Assembly: GCA_000720805.1 (NCBI GenBank)
Contig: JODI01000028.1
Coordinates: forward strand, 39,371 to 103,370
Source of the DNA: Streptomyces violaceoruber
GTDB lineage: Bacteria; Actinomycetota; Actinomycetes; Streptomycetales; Streptomycetaceae
Length of the DNA: 64,000 nt
Direction of reading: 5' to 3'
Part shown: in pieces, positions 45,487 through 54,616 of the stretch
Numbering within the stretch: the first letter of the stretch is position 1
How the letters are laid out: each line of letters opens with the position of its first letter
Made by a program: the position numbers and the translations under genes
The notes under the pieces: model-generated
What the model saw: the letters and a program-made list of their open reading frames with translations, nothing else
Database searches by the model: none
What the model was told of the DNA's origin: nothing

Positions 45487-46359
45487 ATGACCGACGACGC
45501 AGTCCCGGAACTTCGCGCATCCGACGCAGATCGTGAACGAGTCGCCGAGATCCTGCGGGACGCCCTCGCGGAGGGCCGTCTCGACATGGAGGAGTTCGGG
45601 GAGCGGCTGGACGCGACGTACAAGGCGCGCACGTACGGCGAACTCGCGCCGATCACCCGGGACCTGCCGGCCGCCGCGGGCACCGACTCCGCTCCTCGGG
45701 TGTCGATGACCAAGGAGACCGCACCGGACGGGAGTTGGGCGGGGCGGATCACCGGCGACGGGGGGCCGCCGGCCTGGGCGGTCGCCGTGATGTCGGGCTT
45801 CCAGCGCAAGGGCCGCTGGACGGTGCCCAGGCGGTTCAACGCCTTCGCCTTCTGGGGCGGCGGCGAGATCGATCTGCGCGACGCCGACTTCGCGGCCGGT
45901 GAGGTCGAGATCAACTGCATCGCGATCATGGGCGGGGTGCAGGTGATCGTTCCGCCCGGCGTCGAGGTCGTCGTCCGCGGGATCGGCGTCATGGGCGGCT
46001 TCGACCACCGCGAGGAGGGCGTGCTGGGCGACCCGGGCGCCCCGCGGGTGATCGTGACGGGCTTCGCCTTCTGGGGCGGTGTCGGCGTCGAACGCAAGCT
46101 CCCCCGCGCCGAGCGGCAGCGCCTGAAGGAGGAGCGCCGCCAGGAGAAGCTGGAGCGCAAGCAGTCCCGGCGGGAGCTGGGCACGTCGTTCCGCGACGAC
46201 GCGCGGGGGGCCCACGGGGCCCACCTCGGCATGCTCGACGACCACCACGAGCTGATGCGTGAGCGGCGGCGTGAGCGCCGGGAGGACCGGGAGGGACGCC
46301 GGGAGGAGCGGCACCAGCGCCGCGAGGAGCGGGAGAGGCGACGGGACCGGGAGTACTGA
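45487..46359 (+). CDS. DUF1707 protein with LiaF-like C-terminal domain
   Basis: 290 residues. The N-terminal LRASDADRERVAEILRDALAEGRLDMEEF (in two parts) is DUF1707, a small actinobacterial domain thought to bind DNA or membrane partners. The middle (AFAFWGGGEIDLRDADF, INCIAIMGGVQVIVPPGVEV) is a LiaF/cell-wall-active-antibiotics response fold, beta-helical. The last 90 residues are a charged Arg/Glu-rich helix. The ATG at 45487 follows TACGCT by seven bases (leaderless). Function unknown. Confidence 0.88.
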   Translation: MTDDAVPELRASDADRERVAEILRDALAEGRLDMEEFGERLDATYKARTYGELAPITRDLPAAAGTDSAPRVSMTKETAPDGSWAGRITGDGGPPAWAVAVMSGFQRKGRWTVPRRFNAFAFWGGGEIDLRDADFAAGEVEINCIAIMGGVQVIVPPGVEVVVRGIGVMGGFDHREEGVLGDPGAPRVIVTGFAFWGGVGVERKLPRAERQRLKEERRQEKLERKQSRRELGTSFRDDARGAHGAHLGMLDDHHELMRERRRERREDREGRREERHQRREERERRRDREY

Positions 46360-46614
46360 GCCCGCGCGGGCACGGCTCGGCGGGTTCGGGTTCCCGCGCG
46401 GGTGCGCCTTCCACACGGGTACGCACCCGCGCGGGCGGAAGCTGGAGGCCGCACGGGGCCCCGCTCGGATGCGGTCTCCTGACCGCCGGGTACTGACCCG
46501 CTGCGGTACGACTCCGCTCGGATATGGGCCGCCGCCCGGACAGGGGACCCCACACGCGTACGGATCCCCACACGCGTACGGAGCCTCGCCCGCGTACGAC
46601 CCGCACGCGCACCC
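46360..46614. other. Intergenic 255 bp with short repeats; possible decayed coding end
   Basis: A plus-strand frame across 46515-46615 reads YGPPPGQGTPHAYGSPHAYG-like Tyr/Pro/Gly sequence without a plausible start. It may be a decayed end of a Pro-rich protein or chance. An 18-bp repeat lies inside. Confidence 0.4.
46548..46582. repeat. Direct repeat CCCCACACGCGTACGGA, two copies
   Basis: Identical 17-mers at 46548-46564 and 46566-46582. Confidence 0.9.
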
Positions 46615-47955
46615 CTACAGCCGTGTCGGCGCCGACCCCTTCAGGGCGTTCAGGTCCAACGCCTGGGCCATCCGTTCGTACCCCAGGTCGCTGGGGTGGA
46701 GGTGGTCGCCGGAGTCGTAGTCGGGGCGGAACCGGCGTGGGTCGTAGGGGTCCCGGACGGCCTTGTCGAAGTCGACGACGGCGTCGTAGACGCGGCCCGC
46801 GCGGATCTCGGCGTTGATGGCCTGGCGGACGTTCTCGCGGGCCTCGGAGTAGCCGCGATGGCCGCCGAAGGGCATGAGCGTCGCGCCGATGACCTTGATG
46901 CCGCGGGCGTGGGCCTGGCGGACCAGGGTGCGCAGGCCGGCGAGGACCTGGTCGGGGTCGGCCAGCCGCGGGTTGCGCAGGATGTCGTTGATGCCGAGGT
47001 CGACGACGACGACCTTGACGTTGGTCCGGCCGAGCACGTCCCGGGCGAAGCGGCTCACGCCGGCCTGGTTCTCGGCGGGCCGGCCGAGGCCGTCGGCGAG
47101 GACCTGGTTGCCGCCGATGCCCTGGTTGACGACGCTGTAGCGGGGCACGTCCTGGCCCGAGTGGAGTGCCGCGTGCAGCCGGTCGGACAGGAGGTCGGGC
47201 CAGCGGCGGTTGGCGTTCTCGGTGGAGCCGACGCCGTCGGTGAGCGAGTCGCCGAAGGCGACGACGGTGCCCGCGGCTTCGTCGCTGAGCACGTCCAGCG
47301 CCGTCAGATAGCGCCAGTACTCGGTCCGTTCGGTGAAGGCGGTGGCGGTCGGGTCCTCGGTGCGGTCGCCCCGGGCGGCGTACGAGATCTGGCGGGCGTG
47401 CGGGTGGTAGGTGACCGGGCCGGACGGGGTGGGGGAGTAGGTGGTGACCAGGATGTCGCTGTCCGCGGGGACGCGGAGGGCCACGGTGTCGCTGAGCACC
47501 TGCTGTCCGGCCGGGATGACGACGACGGTGTTGCCGCCGAAGGTGAGGCGCCGCATGGTGGCCACGACCGCCTCGGCGCTGCCGGTGCCCGCCGCGACGG
47601 CGATCGATGCGTGGGTGACGGTCAGCGGCGACTGGCCGTACAGATTGGACAGCGTGATACGGGCACTCGTACCCCCGATGGCCGTGTGGACGACGTTGCG
47701 CAGCGAGCGGCCGGCCAGGCCGGCGGTCTCCGTGCCGGGTTCGCCGCCCACGGGGGAGGCGGACCAGCTGCCGACCCAGACTCCGGTGGAGGCCGGGGCG
47801 GCGGAGTTGTGCGGGGCGCGGGGCCCGGAAAGGCTGTTCTTGCTGCTCTCGCCGCTGCCGTTGTCGGAGGCGACCCCGACGTATATGGCGGCGGACAGTA
47901 CGGCGATCAGGGCGACGATCGCGCTGAGCAAGGCATAACCGTGACGCCTGGTCAT
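46615..47955 (-). CDS. Secreted/membrane-anchored SGNH (GDSL) hydrolase
   Basis: 446 residues. A basic start and one hydrophobic segment (ALLSAIVALIAVLSAAIYVG) form a signal anchor. A Ser/Ala linker leads to a beta-rich N-terminal module (WVGSWSASP to GPVTYHP) and the SGNH esterase: block I AFGDSLTDGVGS (nucleophile Ser), block II GIGGNQVL, block III VVVDLGINDILR, block V DHLHPSDLGY. It should deacylate lipids or esters outside the cell. I use the ATG at 47955 with GGAG upstream; a start 22 codons earlier (48021) is possible. Confidence 0.89.
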   Translation of the reverse strand: MTRRHGYALLSAIVALIAVLSAAIYVGVASDNGSGESSKNSLSGPRAPHNSAAPASTGVWVGSWSASPVGGEPGTETAGLAGRSLRNVVHTAIGGTSARITLSNLYGQSPLTVTHASIAVAAGTGSAEAVVATMRRLTFGGNTVVVIPAGQQVLSDTVALRVPADSDILVTTYSPTPSGPVTYHPHARQISYAARGDRTEDPTATAFTERTEYWRYLTALDVLSDEAAGTVVAFGDSLTDGVGSTENANRRWPDLLSDRLHAALHSGQDVPRYSVVNQGIGGNQVLADGLGRPAENQAGVSRFARDVLGRTNVKVVVVDLGINDILRNPRLADPDQVLAGLRTLVRQAHARGIKVIGATLMPFGGHRGYSEARENVRQAINAEIRAGRVYDAVVDFDKAVRDPYDPRRFRPDYDSGDHLHPSDLGYERMAQALDLNALKGSAPTRL

Positions 47956-48173
47956 GCGGTTGCGTGTCTCCTTGGAGATGGGAGCCCGAGGCTCCGGTGT
48001 GATCACCTCATGATGCGTCATGAAGTCCGGGGTGGTGGACCAGGACCCCCCATTGGGCCGCCGGAGTGCTCCATGAACTCCCCCTTCCGACAGACGCGGG
48101 GAACTCTTGTTTCGTTCCGGGAGTCGGTCAGGAAGGGACAATGTGTGCAGGGGATCACGAACGGGTGGAGTGG

Positions 48174-49583
48174 ATGGAACGTACGGAACAGGATCAAAAG
48201 GGATCGGGCAGGGCGCCTGACGCGGGCCGGCCCGGCCGGCCGGCCGTGACCGCCGACCGTGCGGCCGCCGCCGTCCCCGCTCCGGCCGCACGCGGAGTGC
48301 CCGCGGCGGCCGCGCGCGCCATGAACACGTTCAGCGAGGCGGACAGGGAGAAGCAGCGCGGAGTCCGCCGTATGAAGATCACCGCGACCAGCCTGCTGCT
48401 GTTCGTAGCGGTGGTGTACATCCTGGCGAAGTGGGCCTCGAACGAGGGTGCCGGCGCCTGGGCGGGCTATGTCGCCGCGGCCGCCGAGGCCGGCATGGTC
48501 GGCGCGCTCGCCGACTGGTTCGCGGTCACCGCCCTCTTCCGCCACCCCCTGGGCCTGCCCATCCCGCACACCGCGATCATCCCCACCAAGAAGGATCAGC
48601 TCGGCGTCTCGCTGGGCGAGTTCGTCGGCGAGAACTTCCTCTCCGAGGACGTCGTACGGCAGCGGCTGCGCGCGGTCGGCATAGGGAGCCGGCTCGGCGC
48701 CTGGCTCGCGGACCCCGAGCACGCGGACCGGGTGACGGCGGAACTGTCGGCCGCCCTGCGCGGGACCCTGACCGTCCTGCGCGACTCCGACGTCCAGGCG
48801 GTGGTCGGCGAGGCGATCACGCGGCGGGCCGACGCCCAGGAGATCGCCCCCGGGATCGGCAAGCTGCTGGAGAAGATCGTCGCGGACGGCGGCCACCGGC
48901 GGGCCGTCGAACTGATCGTCGCCCGCGCGCACGACTGGCTGGTGCTGCACAGCGACTCCGTGATGGACGCCGTCCAGGGCGGCGCACCCGGCTGGACCCC
49001 CCGGTTCGTCGACAAGAAGGTCGGCGAGCGGGTCTACAAGGAACTCCTGCGCTTCTGCGCCGAGATGCGGGACATGCCCTCCCATCCGGCCCGCGGCGCC
49101 CTCGACCGCTTCCTCACCGACTTCGCCGCCGACCTCCAGTCCGACACCGAGACGCGCGCGCGGGTCGAGCGGCTCAAGGGCGAGGTGCTGGGCCGCGGCG
49201 AGGTCCAGGACCTCATCGCCTCCGCGTGGACCGCCGTCCGATCCATGATCGTCTCGGCCGCCGAGGACGAACGCAGCGAGCTGCGGCTGCGCGTCCGCGC
49301 CTCCCTGCTGTCGCTGGGCTCCCGCATGGCCGTCGACGAGAAGGTGCAGGGCAAGGTCGACGGCTGGGTCGAGGGCGCGGCGGTCTACGTCGTCACCACC
49401 TACCGCCGCGAGATCACCTCCCTCATCACGGACACGGTCGCCGGCTGGGACGCGGAACACACGACACGGAAGATCGAGGCACACATCGGCCGCGACCTGC
49501 AGTTCATCCGGATCAACGGCACGGTGGTGGGGTCGTTGGCGGGGTTGCTGATCTATACGGTGTCGCGGGTGCTGGGGGCGTAG
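48174..49583 (+). CDS. DUF445 family membrane protein
   Basis: 469 residues. A disordered Ala/Pro-rich head (about 50 residues), then a membrane segment (ITATSLLLFVAVVYILAKW), the DUF445 hallmark AAEAGMVGALADWFAVTALFRHPLG (in two parts), a long helical domain, and a C-terminal helix (GTVVGSLAGLLIYTVSRVLGA). Relatives (YjiN/YheB) are membrane proteins of unknown role. ATG 48174 has GGAG close by; an in-frame ATG at 48141 with AGGAAGG is an equally possible start. Divergent from the SGNH hydrolase. Confidence 0.87.
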   Translation: MERTEQDQKGSGRAPDAGRPGRPAVTADRAAAAVPAPAARGVPAAAARAMNTFSEADREKQRGVRRMKITATSLLLFVAVVYILAKWASNEGAGAWAGYVAAAAEAGMVGALADWFAVTALFRHPLGLPIPHTAIIPTKKDQLGVSLGEFVGENFLSEDVVRQRLRAVGIGSRLGAWLADPEHADRVTAELSAALRGTLTVLRDSDVQAVVGEAITRRADAQEIAPGIGKLLEKIVADGGHRRAVELIVARAHDWLVLHSDSVMDAVQGGAPGWTPRFVDKKVGERVYKELLRFCAEMRDMPSHPARGALDRFLTDFAADLQSDTETRARVERLKGEVLGRGEVQDLIASAWTAVRSMIVSAAEDERSELRLRVRASLLSLGSRMAVDEKVQGKVDGWVEGAAVYVVTTYRREITSLITDTVAGWDAEHTTRKIEAHIGRDLQFIRINGTVVGSLAGLLIYTVSRVLGA

Positions 49584-49737
49584 GCGGGGCGCGGGCGGAG
49601 CCGAGGGGCACGGGCCAGGGGGGTCCCGGGCGCGGTCCCGGCGGACCCGCACGGACACCCGGTGCCCCACCGCGCGGGGCGTAGAGCGGCAGCGTGAGGG
49701 CACCCGATCGAGGTTCCGCTCGCTGAGGAGGGAGCCC

Positions 49738-51258
49738 ATGACCACCGCGCAGGCCGCGACCGGCCGAACCGTCACCACCAACATCCCCGCCCGCCTGGAC
49801 CGCCTTCCCTGGTCCCGCTGGCACTGGACGATCGTCTTCGGTCTCGGCACCGTATGGATCCTCGACGGCCTCGAAGTGACCGTCGTGGGCAACATCGCCA
49901 GCCGTCTCTCGGAGCCCGGCAGCGGCCTCCCGATCAGCTCCGGCCAGGTCACCGGTATCGCCGCCGCGCTCTACGTCGCCGGTGCCTGTGCGGGCGCCCT
50001 GTTCTGGGGCCGACTGACCGACAAGTGGGGCCGCAAGAAGCTCTTCATGATCACCCTCGCGGTGTATCTGGTGGCCACCGCCCTCACCTCGGTCGCCTTC
50101 GACACCTGGTGGTTCTTCGCCTTCCGCTTCCTCACGGGCTTCGGCATCGGCGGCGAGTACGCGGCCATCAACTCCGCGATCGACGAGCTGATCCCGGCCA
50201 AGTACCGGGGCCGCGTCGACCTCATGATCAACGGCAGCTTCTGGCTGGGCGCGGTCGGCGGTTCGCTGCTGTCGATCCTCGCGCTGAACACCGACATCTT
50301 CCCGGCGAACGTCGGCTGGCGGCTGACCTTCGCGCTGGGCGCGGTGCTCGCCCTGGTGATCCTTCTCGTACGGCGTCACGTCCCGGAGAGCCCGCGGTGG
50401 CTGCTGATCCACGGCAGGGACGAGGAGGCGGAACGGATCGTCACCTCGATCGAGAAGCGGGTCGAGTCGGAGAACGGCGAGGGACTGGGCCGCCCCGAGG
50501 GCGAGATCACCATCCACCAGCGCCGCAGCGTCACCTTCATGGAGATCGCCCGTACCGTGTTCTCCGACTACCGCCGGCGCGCGATCCTCGGCTTCTCCCT
50601 CTTCATCGGCCAGGCGTTCCTCTACAACGCGATCACCTTCGGCTTCGGCGCGATCCTGACGACGTTCTACGATGTCCCGGCCGGTGACACCGGCTACTAC
50701 TTCGCCGTCATCGCGCTCGGCAACTTCTGCGGCCCGCTGCTGCTCGGCAAGCTGTTCGACACGGTCGGCCGCAAGGTGATGATCTCGGGTACCTACCTGC
50801 TCTCCGGCCTGTTCCTGTTCGGCACGGCCTGGCTGTTCGACCGCGGTTCGCTCAGCGCGACCACGCTGACGGCCTGCTGGTGCGTGGTCCTGTTCTTCGC
50901 CTCCGCCGGCGCCTCCAGCGCGTACCTCACGGTCTCCGAGATCTTCCCGATGGAGACCCGCGCGATGTCCATCGCCTTCTTCTACGCCCTCGGCACCGCC
51001 GCCGGCGGCATCAGCGGCCCCCTGCTCTTCGCCGACCTCACCGGCACGGGCAAGGTCGGCGACACGGTCCTCGCCTTCCAGATCGGCGCGACCCTCATGT
51101 GCCTGGCCGGCGTGGTGGCCGCGGTTCTCGCCGTACGAGCGGAACGCCGCTCCCTGGAAGACATCGCCACGCCCCTGACAGCAGCGGACTCCACAGAGTC
51201 GGCCCCGGCGAAGGACCCCAACGCCTCGACCTCAGGCTCCCGAACGGCAACGGCGTAG
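49738..51258 (+). CDS. MFS transporter, sugar-porter type
   Basis: 506 residues, twelve membrane helices. Sugar-porter marks: the loop motif GRLTDKWGRKKLF, RFLTGFGIGGEYAAINS, IPAKYRGRVD (PxxxR-G-R), PESPRWLL after helix 6 and a second GKLFDTVGRKVM in the C-terminal half. It may import a sugar, inositol or aromatic acid. The ATG at 49738 follows GAGGAGGGAG. No catabolic operon is adjacent to indicate the substrate. Confidence 0.9.
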   Translation: MTTAQAATGRTVTTNIPARLDRLPWSRWHWTIVFGLGTVWILDGLEVTVVGNIASRLSEPGSGLPISSGQVTGIAAALYVAGACAGALFWGRLTDKWGRKKLFMITLAVYLVATALTSVAFDTWWFFAFRFLTGFGIGGEYAAINSAIDELIPAKYRGRVDLMINGSFWLGAVGGSLLSILALNTDIFPANVGWRLTFALGAVLALVILLVRRHVPESPRWLLIHGRDEEAERIVTSIEKRVESENGEGLGRPEGEITIHQRRSVTFMEIARTVFSDYRRRAILGFSLFIGQAFLYNAITFGFGAILTTFYDVPAGDTGYYFAVIALGNFCGPLLLGKLFDTVGRKVMISGTYLLSGLFLFGTAWLFDRGSLSATTLTACWCVVLFFASAGASSAYLTVSEIFPMETRAMSIAFFYALGTAAGGISGPLLFADLTGTGKVGDTVLAFQIGATLMCLAGVVAAVLAVRAERRSLEDIATPLTAADSTESAPAKDPNASTSGSRTATA

Positions 51259-51819
51259 CGCTACGCCCAAGCCGGTGGACAGTTCAGCGACCGTGGCTTG
51301 GCCTGGCCTGTTTGGCTTGGGGCGGCTGCCTCGGCTTGGTTGAGGGTGGGTGGGTGGCCCGGCCTGGTCGCGGGCGGGTGGCCTGGGCTTGATCGCGGGT
51401 TGGCCGCCCTCGCTCGGGCACAACAGCCAACGCCGCTCACCCGCCGGGGTGGCCGCCCCTGTCGGACTGTGGGCGGCTGCCCCGGTCTGGGTGGGGGCAG
51501 TCGCTCGGCTCAGGTGCAATCCGCCGCCTCCAGCCGCCGGGGTCGCCGCCCCTGTCGGAGTGTGGGCGGCTGCCCCGGTCTGGGTGGGGACAGCCGCTCA
51601 GCCCGGCTACACCCCGCCGCCCCCTCCCAGCCGCACGGGCGGCTGCCTCCGCCGGGCTGCGGGCGGCAGCAACCCCGTCCAGTCGTGGGCGGTCGTGTCC
51701 CCTGGGGCGGTGCGGGTGGGCGCGGGCGGCGACCGGTCGGCGCGGGGCTGCGCGACACGCCTCCGCTCAGCCCCGGTCCACGGCAGCTGCTCGTCGACAC
51801 CCCGTGCGGCCCGCTCCCC
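51259..51819. other. 561-bp non-coding repeat-rich stretch
   Basis: No supportable gene. GC-rich, G/C-skewed low complexity. It contains GGTGGGTGGCC-like short repeats at 51340-51400 and a 93-bp imperfect duplication further on. Frames here give Gly/Ala/Trp/Val-rich peptides without starts. Confidence 0.6.
51443..51603. repeat. 93-bp imperfect direct duplication
   Basis: Segment 51443 to about 51510 recurs at 51536 to about 51603 with few changes. It contains CCCTGTCGGA, GTGGGCGGCTGCC and CCGGTCTGGGTGGG in both copies. The period is a multiple of three (31 codons). Confidence 0.88.
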
Positions 51820-53331
51820 CTACTGACCGGCGGTGCCGCGCCGCCCCCGGTCCCGCCTGCGCAGGAACAGCAGCCCTCCGGCAACCGCCGTGATCCCGGC
51901 CGCGGCCGTCCAGCCGACGATGTCGTCGGATCCGGTCGCGGCGAGGTCACCCCCGGCCCGCGGGGACGCGGACGCGGCGGCGGAAGCCGTCGTCCGAGGC
52001 CGGGCGCCCGAGCCGGTCCCGGCCCCGGTGCCCCCGTCGGAGTCCGCCCCTCCGGTCCCGGCCGACCCGCCCGCACCCGAGGTACCCCCCGTAGCGACCG
52101 CCCCCGCCCCGCGATCCCGCGTGAACGCCAACGTCCCGAACCCCAGCTGGTCGTACCCCCCGCTGTTGGGTCCGTAGTCCCCGCCGCCCCCCTCAGGGGC
52201 GGCCTGTGCCGCGGCCCGGGTGACATACGTGGCCGACAGCCCCCGCCGCTTGGTGTAGTGGTTGGCGATCATCGCCCAGATCGGCCGTCGCATACCCGGG
52301 TCCACGCCCGCCGCGTCGGCGGCGGTCTCAGCGCCGGACCACCCGTTGATCGCCCCCTTGGCCCGGGTGTTGGCGGTGTAGGACACGTCCCCGCCCAGGC
52401 TCCACTTGGCCACGTACTGGGCGCCCTTGAGGAAACGGCTGTCGTCGTAGCCGTACAGGTCGATCCCCTGGTTCCAGGCCATCTCGCACACCGTGCCCAT
52501 GAGCCCCACGCCGAGCAGCGCGTGCCCCTGGTCGCGGCCGGCCTCCAGCCATTCGCCGAGCCCGTCGCCGTACACGACGGGTATGGCGTGCTTGACGGAA
52601 CCGAGCCCCGCCCCGTTCTTGAAGTAGTCGACGGCCCGGCCCACTTGGGCCTTGTCGTCGCAGAAGATGCCCGTGGCGAGCACGCAGGCCATCGCGGTGA
52701 GGTCCCAGTTGGTCCAGTAGTTCGTGATGACGGCGCCGTTGTGATGGACCAGGAAGTCGTCGCTGAGCGGCGCGAACACGGAGCTCAGCATGGACTGGAA
52801 CCGCCCGAGGTCGAAGTCGGGGTGGTCACGGACGAGTTCGGCGGCGTTGGCGAACTGGTAGCCGTAGAGCCCGGCGGCGAGGAACCGGTCGGCGCTGCCT
52901 TCGAGGCTGGTCAGCCTGGCCGACCAGGCGTTCAGGATGGCGACCGCGGTGTCGAGGTGCGCGCTGTCGCCGCTGACGTGTCCGCGCAGGGCGTTCTGGT
53001 AGGCGGCGTGGATGTCGTTGTAGAGGACCTGGTAGTTCTGCGGGCTGCCCGCACCCCGGTACACGGTCGCCTGCGGGTTCGCCGTCCAGCCGCTTTGCGC
53101 ATGCCGGTTGGCGGTCAGCTTGGCGAAACCGGCGGTGTGGGGCGCGGCGCCCGCCTTCACCTTGGCCGCCATACGGTCCAGGTCGGCGCGGGTGTGCAGC
53201 AGACCGGGGTGGGCGAGGGCCGGGCCGGCCGCGTGGGCGGGGGCCGACGCGAGCCCCGTACCGACGGCGAGGGCTCCGGCGGCCGCACCCGTGGCCTTCA
53301 GCATGCTCCGGCGGCTGAACTGTCGTATCAC
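51820..53331 (-). CDS. Tat-exported alginate-lyase-family protein with sortase-E signal
   Basis: 503 residues. The N-terminal Tat signal has RRSMLK and ends APAHA. An (alpha/alpha) toroid domain of the alginate lyase family follows, with HPGLLHTRADLDRM, WSARL and GYDDSRFLKGAQY (alginate_lyase PF05426-like). An 80-residue Gly/Thr/Ala linker leads to the C-terminal wall signal LAATGSDD, a hydrophobic helix and RRRDRGRR, matching the LAXTG motif for class E sortases. It probably acts on an acidic polysaccharide at the cell surface. The GTG at 53331 follows GAGGTG. Confidence 0.86.
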   Translation of the reverse strand: MIRQFSRRSMLKATGAAAGALAVGTGLASAPAHAAGPALAHPGLLHTRADLDRMAAKVKAGAAPHTAGFAKLTANRHAQSGWTANPQATVYRGAGSPQNYQVLYNDIHAAYQNALRGHVSGDSAHLDTAVAILNAWSARLTSLEGSADRFLAAGLYGYQFANAAELVRDHPDFDLGRFQSMLSSVFAPLSDDFLVHHNGAVITNYWTNWDLTAMACVLATGIFCDDKAQVGRAVDYFKNGAGLGSVKHAIPVVYGDGLGEWLEAGRDQGHALLGVGLMGTVCEMAWNQGIDLYGYDDSRFLKGAQYVAKWSLGGDVSYTANTRAKGAINGWSGAETAADAAGVDPGMRRPIWAMIANHYTKRRGLSATYVTRAAAQAAPEGGGGDYGPNSGGYDQLGFGTLAFTRDRGAGAVATGGTSGAGGSAGTGGADSDGGTGAGTGSGARPRTTASAAASASPRAGGDLAATGSDDIVGWTAAAGITAVAGGLLFLRRRDRGRRGTAGQ

Positions 53332-53483
53332 GTGCTCACACCTCAACGTCTCGACGTCTCTGCGTCGTAAGTCGCGTTCCTGGCGGGGACGGTGAGGAGA
53401 CGTGCGGGAACGGCGGCGATAACGAAAACTGGTGTGAGCCGATCGCGATGAGCCGTGCCGGAGGACCGCTGAGCGGTTGCAGA

Positions 53484-53519
53484 CCGCTCAGCCGTTCCGG
53501 TCCGCTCAGCCGTTCCGGT
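53484..53519. repeat. 18-bp tandem repeat on a stop codon
   Basis: CCGCTCAGCCGTTCCGGT occurs twice in direct succession (53484, 53502). The minus-strand gene that ends here stops at 53508-53506, inside the second copy. Confidence 0.92.
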
Positions 53520-53808
53520 CCGCCACCGCCCACGACGCCAGGGCCACCGCCCCGGCCACCCCGAACACGGCCGGCCAGGCGCCGACCTTCTTGGCCAGGG
53601 GGTGGGACCCGGCGAAGGCGGCGACGTACGCCGCCGTCAGCGCGCCCGCGGCCTTCCCGCCCGCCCGCTGCCGCCACTGCTGCGCGGCCGTGGCTCCGGC
53701 GACGACCAGCACGGCCCCGCCCAGCTGCCGCTTCTTCGTCCACCGGGCCACGCCGTACCCGCCGACGATCCCGCCCGCCGCGACCACCGCGCTGGGAACC
53801 TTCGCCAT
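53506..53808 (-). CDS. Small membrane protein, three short hydrophobic segments
   Basis: 100 residues beginning MAKVPSAVVAAGGIVGGYGV. Hydrophobic stretches at about 6-20, 30-42 and 80-95 are separated by basic loops (RWTKKRQ, WRQRAGGK). It resembles small actinobacterial membrane proteins near Hsp20 genes. The ATG at 53808 has AGGAGG six bases upstream. Divergent from the Hsp20 gene. Confidence 0.75.
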   Translation of the reverse strand: MAKVPSAVVAAGGIVGGYGVARWTKKRQLGGAVLVVAGATAAQQWRQRAGGKAAGALTAAYVAAFAGSHPLAKKVGAWPAVFGVAGAVALASWAVADRNG

Positions 53809-53900
53809 GCCTGCCTCCTGCTCACCTGCGTGTTCGGCCGATGTCTCTTGTGCCGAGGCTAACGCTCACGCGACCCGCCGCCTCTAACCTGAGCCTGAGC

Positions 53901-53929
53901 TTGTCAAGTTTCCTCCTCCGAGCTATATA
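53901..53929 (+). promoter_or_regulatory. Strong promoter of the Hsp20 gene
   Basis: TTGTCA (53901-53906), 17 bases, TATATA (53924-53929). The -35 lies in the small palindrome CTTGTCAAG (53900-53908), a possible repressor contact. I see no exact CTTGAGT-N7-ACTCAAG HspR site. Confidence 0.72.
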
Positions 53930-53980
53930 AGAAGGCGTAGGGCATCGCACAGAAACGCCTGAAGAAGGGAGTGAACTGTG

Positions 53981-54406
53981 ATGCTCATGCGAACGGATCC
54001 CTTCCACGAATTCGACCGGCTCGCGCAGCAGGTCCTCGGCTCCACGACCCGCCCGTCGGCGATGGCCATGGACGCCTACCGGTCCGGTGACGACTTCGTC
54101 GTCCACTTCGACCTCCCCGGCGTCGACCCCGAGTCGATCGAGCTGGACGTCGAACGCAACGTCCTGAACGTCCGCGCCGAGCGCCGTTCCCCCGCCCCCG
54201 AGGACGCGGAACTGCTCGTCGCCGAGCGCCCCACGGGTGCCTTCACCCGGCAGCTCTTCCTCGGCGAGACCCTCGACACGGAACGGATCGACGCCTCGTA
54301 CGACGCCGGTGTCCTGACCCTGCGCATCCCGGTGGCCGAACAGGCCAAGCCGCGCCGCATCCAGATCACGGGCGGCGACAGCGACCGCAAGCAGCTCAAC
54401 AGCTGA
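53981..54406 (+). CDS. Hsp20/alpha-crystallin small heat-shock protein
   Basis: 141 residues. Alpha-crystallin domain: [37 protein letters not shown] and the C-terminal [21 protein letters not shown] with the IPV motif that docks neighbouring subunits. It is a holdase chaperone. The start is ATG 53981 (GTG 53978 is also in frame), behind AAGGGAG. Its promoter is close to consensus. Followed by a 21-bp repeat region and a DUF2267 gene. Confidence 0.94.
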   Translation: MLMRTDPFHEFDRLAQQVLGSTTRPSAMAMDAYRSGDDFVVHFDLPGVDPESIELDVERNVLNVRAERRSPAPEDAELLVAERPTGAFTRQLFLGETLDTERIDASYDAGVLTLRIPVAEQAKPRRIQITGGDSDRKQLNS

Positions 54407-54431
54407 CCGACGGCAACCGGAGACAACCGGA

Positions 54432-54493
54432 GAGAACCCGAAGTCAACCAACGAGAACCCGAAGTCAACCAACGAGAACCGAAGCCAACCGAC
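54432..54493. repeat. 21-bp tandem repeat between Hsp20 and DUF2267 genes
   Basis: GAGAACCCGAAGTCAACCAAC at 54432 and 54453 (identical), a third 20-bp variant at 54474, and a fourth start at 54494. It begins 26 bases after the Hsp20 stop. Confidence 0.93.
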
Positions 54494-54616
54494 GAGAACC
54501 GAAGACAGGTACACGCGACAAGAGGCGCCCCGCGGGCATCCCCCACCCGCGGGCCGCGCCGAGCCCCCCAGCCGGAGCATTCCGGCAATCCCGCGATCCA
54601 GAGAAGGAGCCCCCAC

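Noticed and set aside
46515..46720. Tyr/Pro/Gly-rich frame between the DUF1707 and SGNH genes
   Set aside because: Peptide looks protein-like but lacks a start and a ribosome site and overlaps the SGNH gene end. At best a remnant.
51298..53370. Plus-strand frame across the repeat region and the lyase-like gene
   Set aside because: Low-complexity Arg/Gly/Pro peptide with no start signal. The minus strand has a signal peptide, fold and sorting signal.
53891..53935. HspR-type HAIR operator before Hsp20
   Set aside because: Only a partial CTTGTCAAG palindrome is present. The full CTTGAGT-N7-ACTCAAG motif is absent.
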